From Tribonema minus (Eukaryota > Sar > Xanthophyceae > Tribonematales > Tribonemataceae): 64,000 nt of DNA. Below the pieces are notes generated by a model. The model had not been told where the DNA came from, did no database searches, and saw only the letters and a list, made by a program, of their open reading frames with translations. A program made the position numbers and the translations under genes. Below, piece by piece: positions 54,930 to 64,000 of the stretch; the stretch's first letter is position 1, and every line of letters starts with the position of its first letter. The DNA lies in NCBI GenBank assembly GCA_017506865.1, contig JAFCMP010000101.1, forward strand, positions 992,001 through 1,056,000, written 5' to 3'.

Positions 54930-57087
54930 TTACAAGCCTTGCGGTCGTGACTTGGATCGTTCCAACTGCTCACGCATGCGGCGTACCAGGTCTGGCACTG
55001 ATGCTGTGGCAGCTGAGAAGACTGGGACGGTTTTGTCTGATACAGGATTCCCACTGGGGTGCAATGCTGACTGTGGTGGCAGCAGCACCTGCTCAGCAAC
55101 ATGTACCCGCACATGCATACTACTGCCTGCGCAAGTGCGGAATCCATACTTGCCGCTGCTGCTCTCATGCAGTTGCATCTGAGCAGAAGCGGGTCCCGGT
55201 GCATGTCTGAGTGAACTTGCTCCGCCCAAATGGTAATCCCACAGCTGCGCGCTTAGGGTTGGTTGCGGGCACCATGTTCGGACATCCACATCATGAGTGC
55301 CAGGTGTCCGCGGGAGAAAAACATGCCCGTAGCCTGCCACCGTCTGCTTACCAAAGTTGTGTGTACTGCACAATTTGACGAACAACTGCGGTGTGCTGCC
55401 AATGCTATTGGGCTCTTCATGATGAATCAGCTCCATCTCTACTGGATGGCCAAAGTGCACACACTCTGAGCTGGAGCTGTCCTGTGGACCGATTCCCGCA
55501 TACACGCTGCAGAGAAGCACCAGCAGCAGTGCAGTAAGGAAAATGGATTCGCTGCCTACAACGAGGGCCACTGCCAGCAGGACTGCCAGCAACGCGGCGC
55601 AGCCCTTCATGGGCAAGTGCGGAGCATGCACACTTTCGGAGGCCGCTGCAGACCGCCATACAATGGTGCTGTAAGCTGCATGTGTGCTGCCAGAAAGTGC
55701 ACACCTGCCATCTTCAAACTGGTGCCATGTGCCTGAGTCAGCACTCTCAACTGATGACCAGCCTAAAGGAAGGACAACTTCAAACTCTGTGGTGCAGCAG
55801 CCGCCAAGGTCACCAGCGGCTGACATCAGCTCCAAAAGCAGGTACACACGACTTGACGACGGCAAAACTGATGCAGGTGACAAATTCAACCCTGCTCCCT
55901 GCCGCTGGCCAGCAACTTGCTTTGCATCCGCAATATTCTGCTGCACGGTCCACTCCTCGGTGTGCTTGGAACTGCTGGCACCTTCTGCTATGTTCTCTAT
56001 TGTGTACTCAAACACATTGCCCCTGCGGGAGGTGAAGGAGTAGCTGTTCAATCGCGGGCCTGCCTTGTCTTCCTTGTGAAGCATGTGGTCAGAGGGGAAG
56101 GCGCCTTCCTCGCCAACGTCGGCCTGTTTGGTACTGAAGCCTGGCGTCACCTCCAGCAATCCGCTGTCATGGGCCTTGACCTCACATAGCACCTTTTCTG
56201 TCATATCCAGCACACCATCGCGAGCGGCGGCAAGATCTACGTCCACTGCTGCAACAATGAAGAATGCAGAGCAAGTGCCATCAGGCTCTGCTGCTCTGGG
56301 CAAGCGAATAGCTGACACTGTCTCACTTGTTGCCCGTGGCTGATGCCCTGTAGTCTGGTGCTCGGACACGCTGTTGTGCGCACTACGCACAAATCGGTCT
56401 TTCTCAACATACGTGTAGAGTATAATCTCCGACAGTCCGTCCTGGAAGGGCTCGCCATCGTCAGCTCCGAGCCCTTGCCTTCCTCGCAGCGCGTTACGCC
56501 TCTCAATCAGCTCGTGGGGACACAGCACTTTCTCCTGCCAGCGCAGTTCCAGTACAGTCTCTGCTGCACTGTCAATGGCCTTCTCGTCCCTGTGAATCTC
56601 ATTGATGGAGGCGCCACTGATCTGAAGCGGCACGGGGTGAGGCATAGACACTGTCAGGTGCGTCACACTACTACTCAGTTGATGAAGTTTGCTGCGTTTA
56701 GGTACCTAAGAAGATTTTGTGCTGATAGTCCTGATGCTGCCAGGTGAGCCAGATACATGTGCAGGACACTAGCGCGTTGTGCACTACACATCTGGCATTA
56801 TAATACAAAAGTGCATCTCCAATGACCAGGACATGAACTTTGCTGCATTGCGGATTCCACGCGGAGTAAGAGTACAATCGTCACTCAAATGGTGGTGGCA
56901 CACAACTGTTTCTTATCCCACGCATGTCATGTGAGATAAGGCAGCAGAGAGTTGCGAGGTCATCTGCTAGCACTAGCGAGCTGATTCTGACTTTTGTGAA
57001 GCTCACCCTTTGCAACCTGACTCGGAAAAGCACGGAGGCGCTAGGATCCGGAACACGGTAGTACTGGGGCTGAAGAAGAGGATCCAT
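54930..57087 (-). CDS. MKS1: MKS1-like B9-domain ciliary transition-zone protein
   Basis: Two exons: 57087-57007 and 56621-54930, in phase, 590 residues (human MKS1 559). MKS1 acts at the ciliary base, where with other B9 and membrane proteins it forms the transition-zone gate. The N-terminus YYRVPDPSASVLFRVRLQR matches human YRSRDPVRNLRLRVHLQR. Then come ELRWQEKVL (human IGWQEKLF), IILYTYVEKDRF and FEYTIENI. The C-terminal third is the B9 domain: EVVLPLGWSS, VAGYGHVFLPRTPGTHDVDV, DYHLGGASSL, KYGFRTCAGS. A Pro/Arg-poor hydrophobic stretch at about residues 364-402 (55610-55494), including GCAALLAVLLAVALVVG and SIFLTALLLVLLCSVYAG, interrupts the B9 domain and could span or dip into a membrane. 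It might instead be an in-frame retained intron, but no clean frame-preserving splice pair was found. The ends of the gene are well supported. Confidence 0.88.
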
Positions 57088-62192
<5,105 letters not shown>

Positions 62193-64000
62193 GTACATGA
62201 TAAATCACTGCTTTCAACCAGTGAGGATGTGCCTCACTTTACTGCTACTGCTGCCTTTGCTGTTGCTTGTGTGCTGATAATAATGCATGGCGGGTATAAG
62301 GTTTCTGTCTGAGCCAGACCCACTTCGTGAAGCGTCATCTGACTTCTTCTTGGCTGTGATAGCGTGCATTCGTTGTCTTTCTGGTACATCTGCAGATGGA
62401 AACTACGCACGCCACGCACTTTGCAAAGCGCACACGCCTCTTGTCACATCACATGCTGCCTGTTATGCATATGATCACATAATTGCCCACGACTGCCTAC
62501 TTGGGGACTGCTCTGAGATTAGCACCAATGCGAGCCTCATGTAGAAGGTATCGAGCTGTAGTTGTAGCAAAGTGGTATAGTGTAGCAGTGTAGTAGTGGA
62601 GGCTGTGTTCTTTGCAGTAGCCAGCGCGACAGGCGGCTTGCCGCGGATTCTGCAAAAAACAAAAGGCCCTCGCTCCAGTGCATGCCGTCAACATCCCAGG
62701 GATGTGCCTAGACGTCATTCGCGAGTCAAGGTTGCAGCAGTTTTGCAAGGTTGCAGCCGACAGATGCCGCCCATTGCCTAGACCAGGAGTGTCGCCAGTG
62801 GTCTACGCTACACAGCCTTTTTTTCAAGCAGGGCTGTGGACCGAGCGCGCACTGAACACTCCAGGCTCCAAAAACATGTACAAGAGCGATCGGAGAACAG
62901 AACGCTGGCCTGTCAGTGAACTGTGGCGGTGCCAGGACGTCAGCGGATGGCCACAGCATCTTCGCCCGGGTGCTGCTTGCTGCACTGCAACAGCCCCCCG
63001 CACAGCCAGCAGCAGCGGCAGCCCGACATTGTCAATTATGGTTTCGTCAACCAGTGACCTACCTGACCTTGATGATGTGGGGGCTTAGCTCTGGGCAAGC
63101 AGCTCCGCCTACAGTGTCTCGCCGCGCTTGGGGCTGTGCCATGTGGGTGCTGGACGCTGTCGCAGACGAGTGGACAGGGTTCACCCGCAGGCTCAAACGC
63201 GATGACCTCCTGAAGTGCGTGCAGCCGCAGCTGGACCACTGCTTGCTGCATAGACTGCAAGAGGCAAGGTGTCGCGCGTGCAGTGGTACGCCCACCGTGC
63301 CTCATTCAATCAGCAAACAGCGTTTTGTCGTCGGCATGTCGAGTTTTGGGGCTCATGGGCCGCGCCCTGGCCACAGCACTATGGCACGAGCGGCTGCTTG
63401 ACATAGCGGGCAAGGGGGATGGCGTGAACTTGCAGTTTTCCTCACAGGCTATTGCATGTACGTCGCCTGAACGCTGGTCAAGATTTGCCAAATAGAGCCA
63501 CCAAAATAAGCCAAATACATACAACAGCCAGCTCGATCGTGAAGTCGCTGAAGTGAAGTCACAACGGTTGCAGTACGTATGCCGCAATGCAGTCAAGAAT
63601 CCGTGAGGTGGCGTCTGCTTCGAAAATCTTTGGGAGCGCCGAGCACTAAGGTATGTACAGAGAACTGCAGAGGGCCTAGGTTTCGGGCTAGGTTTAACCA
63701 ACCCTAATGCTAACATGAGTCGGTTTTACGACGATACTATGCAAATCCTACACACTTTTATGTTACCTTGTGCTTTGCGTACGTACTCCCTCCTAATTAT
63801 GAACACTGATGCTCAGTGCCCAACACCGAGGTTTGAGGTCTCAGAAGCACTGATGCCTGGGACTGTTATAGCAAACACTGTCGTTTGTATGTCTGTACGG
63901 ATGCAAATCACTTGGCAGCAGTTCGTTGCACATCAAAAGCGCCTGATTGGCTCGTTTACAGATTTGGTGCACAGCACAAGTGCCGGCAACTGCACTACGC
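62193..64000. other. Right-edge stretch with one possible exon
   Basis: Downstream of Rac. Apart from the possible coding segment noted separately at 62916-63285, frames are short and overlap in opposite senses. AGGTTT and CCCTAA fragments near 63680-63710 are too diverged to be called telomeric. Confidence 0.4.
62916..63285 (+). CDS. Possible exon of an unrecognised gene
   Basis: A plus-strand open frame contains helical segments that look coding: DGHSIFARVLLAALQQ, then MWVLDAVADEWTGFTRRLKR and DDLLKCVQPQLDHCLLHRLQ. The run may end at a donor-like AAG|GTGTCG near 63268. I found no partner exons with confidence and recognise no family. GC content is higher than in the surrounding introns. 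Confidence 0.3.

Overview
This is nuclear DNA of an intron-rich, probably unicellular eukaryote. Thirteen protein genes are supported. Most are split by GT-AG introns of about 60 to 3,200 bases, and two introns use a GC donor. An MKS1 gene (ciliary transition zone) and a long-stalk kinesin point to a ciliated or flagellated cell. The Rac GTPase resembles the animal, amoebozoan and stramenopile type more than plant ROP. I cannot place the lineage from sequence alone; a flagellate alga or another protist is my guess. I saw no prokaryotic genes, tRNA, rRNA, CRISPR array or virus-like element.

Layout, left to right: an OST3/OST6 oligosaccharyltransferase subunit (minus, 735-4119) is divergent from an MFSD1-like transporter (plus, 4254-9529). 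Next are a secretory Rdx-fold protein without its redox motif (minus, 10462-12702), a half-length catalytically degenerate AMP-binding protein (plus, 13140-15394) and a fusion of a PEX14 N-terminal domain to a RidA domain (plus, 16341-18112). Then come an IFI44-like GTPase (minus, 18852-21766), an unrecognised coiled-coil protein (minus, 22135-23781), a PGAP6/TMEM8-like membrane protein (plus, 24013-30937), LSm5 (minus, 31965-32219) and ribosomal protein uL29/RPL35 (plus, 34320-35057). A 24-exon kinesin fills 36228-54519 (minus), followed by MKS1 (minus, 54930-57087) and a divergent Rac GTPase (plus, 57232-62192). One further possible exon lies near 63 kb.

The exon models come from reading splice sites and checking reading-frame phase by hand. 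The models for OST3, MFSD1, Rdx, AMP-binding, PEX14-RidA, RPL35, kinesin, MKS1 and Rac close exactly in phase from ATG to stop. The IFI44-like and coiled-coil genes lack a resolved start, and PGAP6 lacks one short middle exon.

The genes do not form one pathway. Two themes recur. One is secretory and endolysosomal membrane biology (OST3, MFSD1, PGAP6, Rdx). The other is cilium and cytoskeleton (kinesin, MKS1, Rac). Several family members have lost the residues their relatives use for catalysis: the RidA arginine, the AMP-binding phosphate loop, the Rdx CxxC and the serine of the CREST motif. This suggests structural or scaffold roles. The strongest novelty is the PEX14-RidA fusion. The clearest mobile element is a 563-bp hAT-type MITE in the third Rac intron, with perfect 8-bp target duplications and a palindromic GAGTCG-rich interior.
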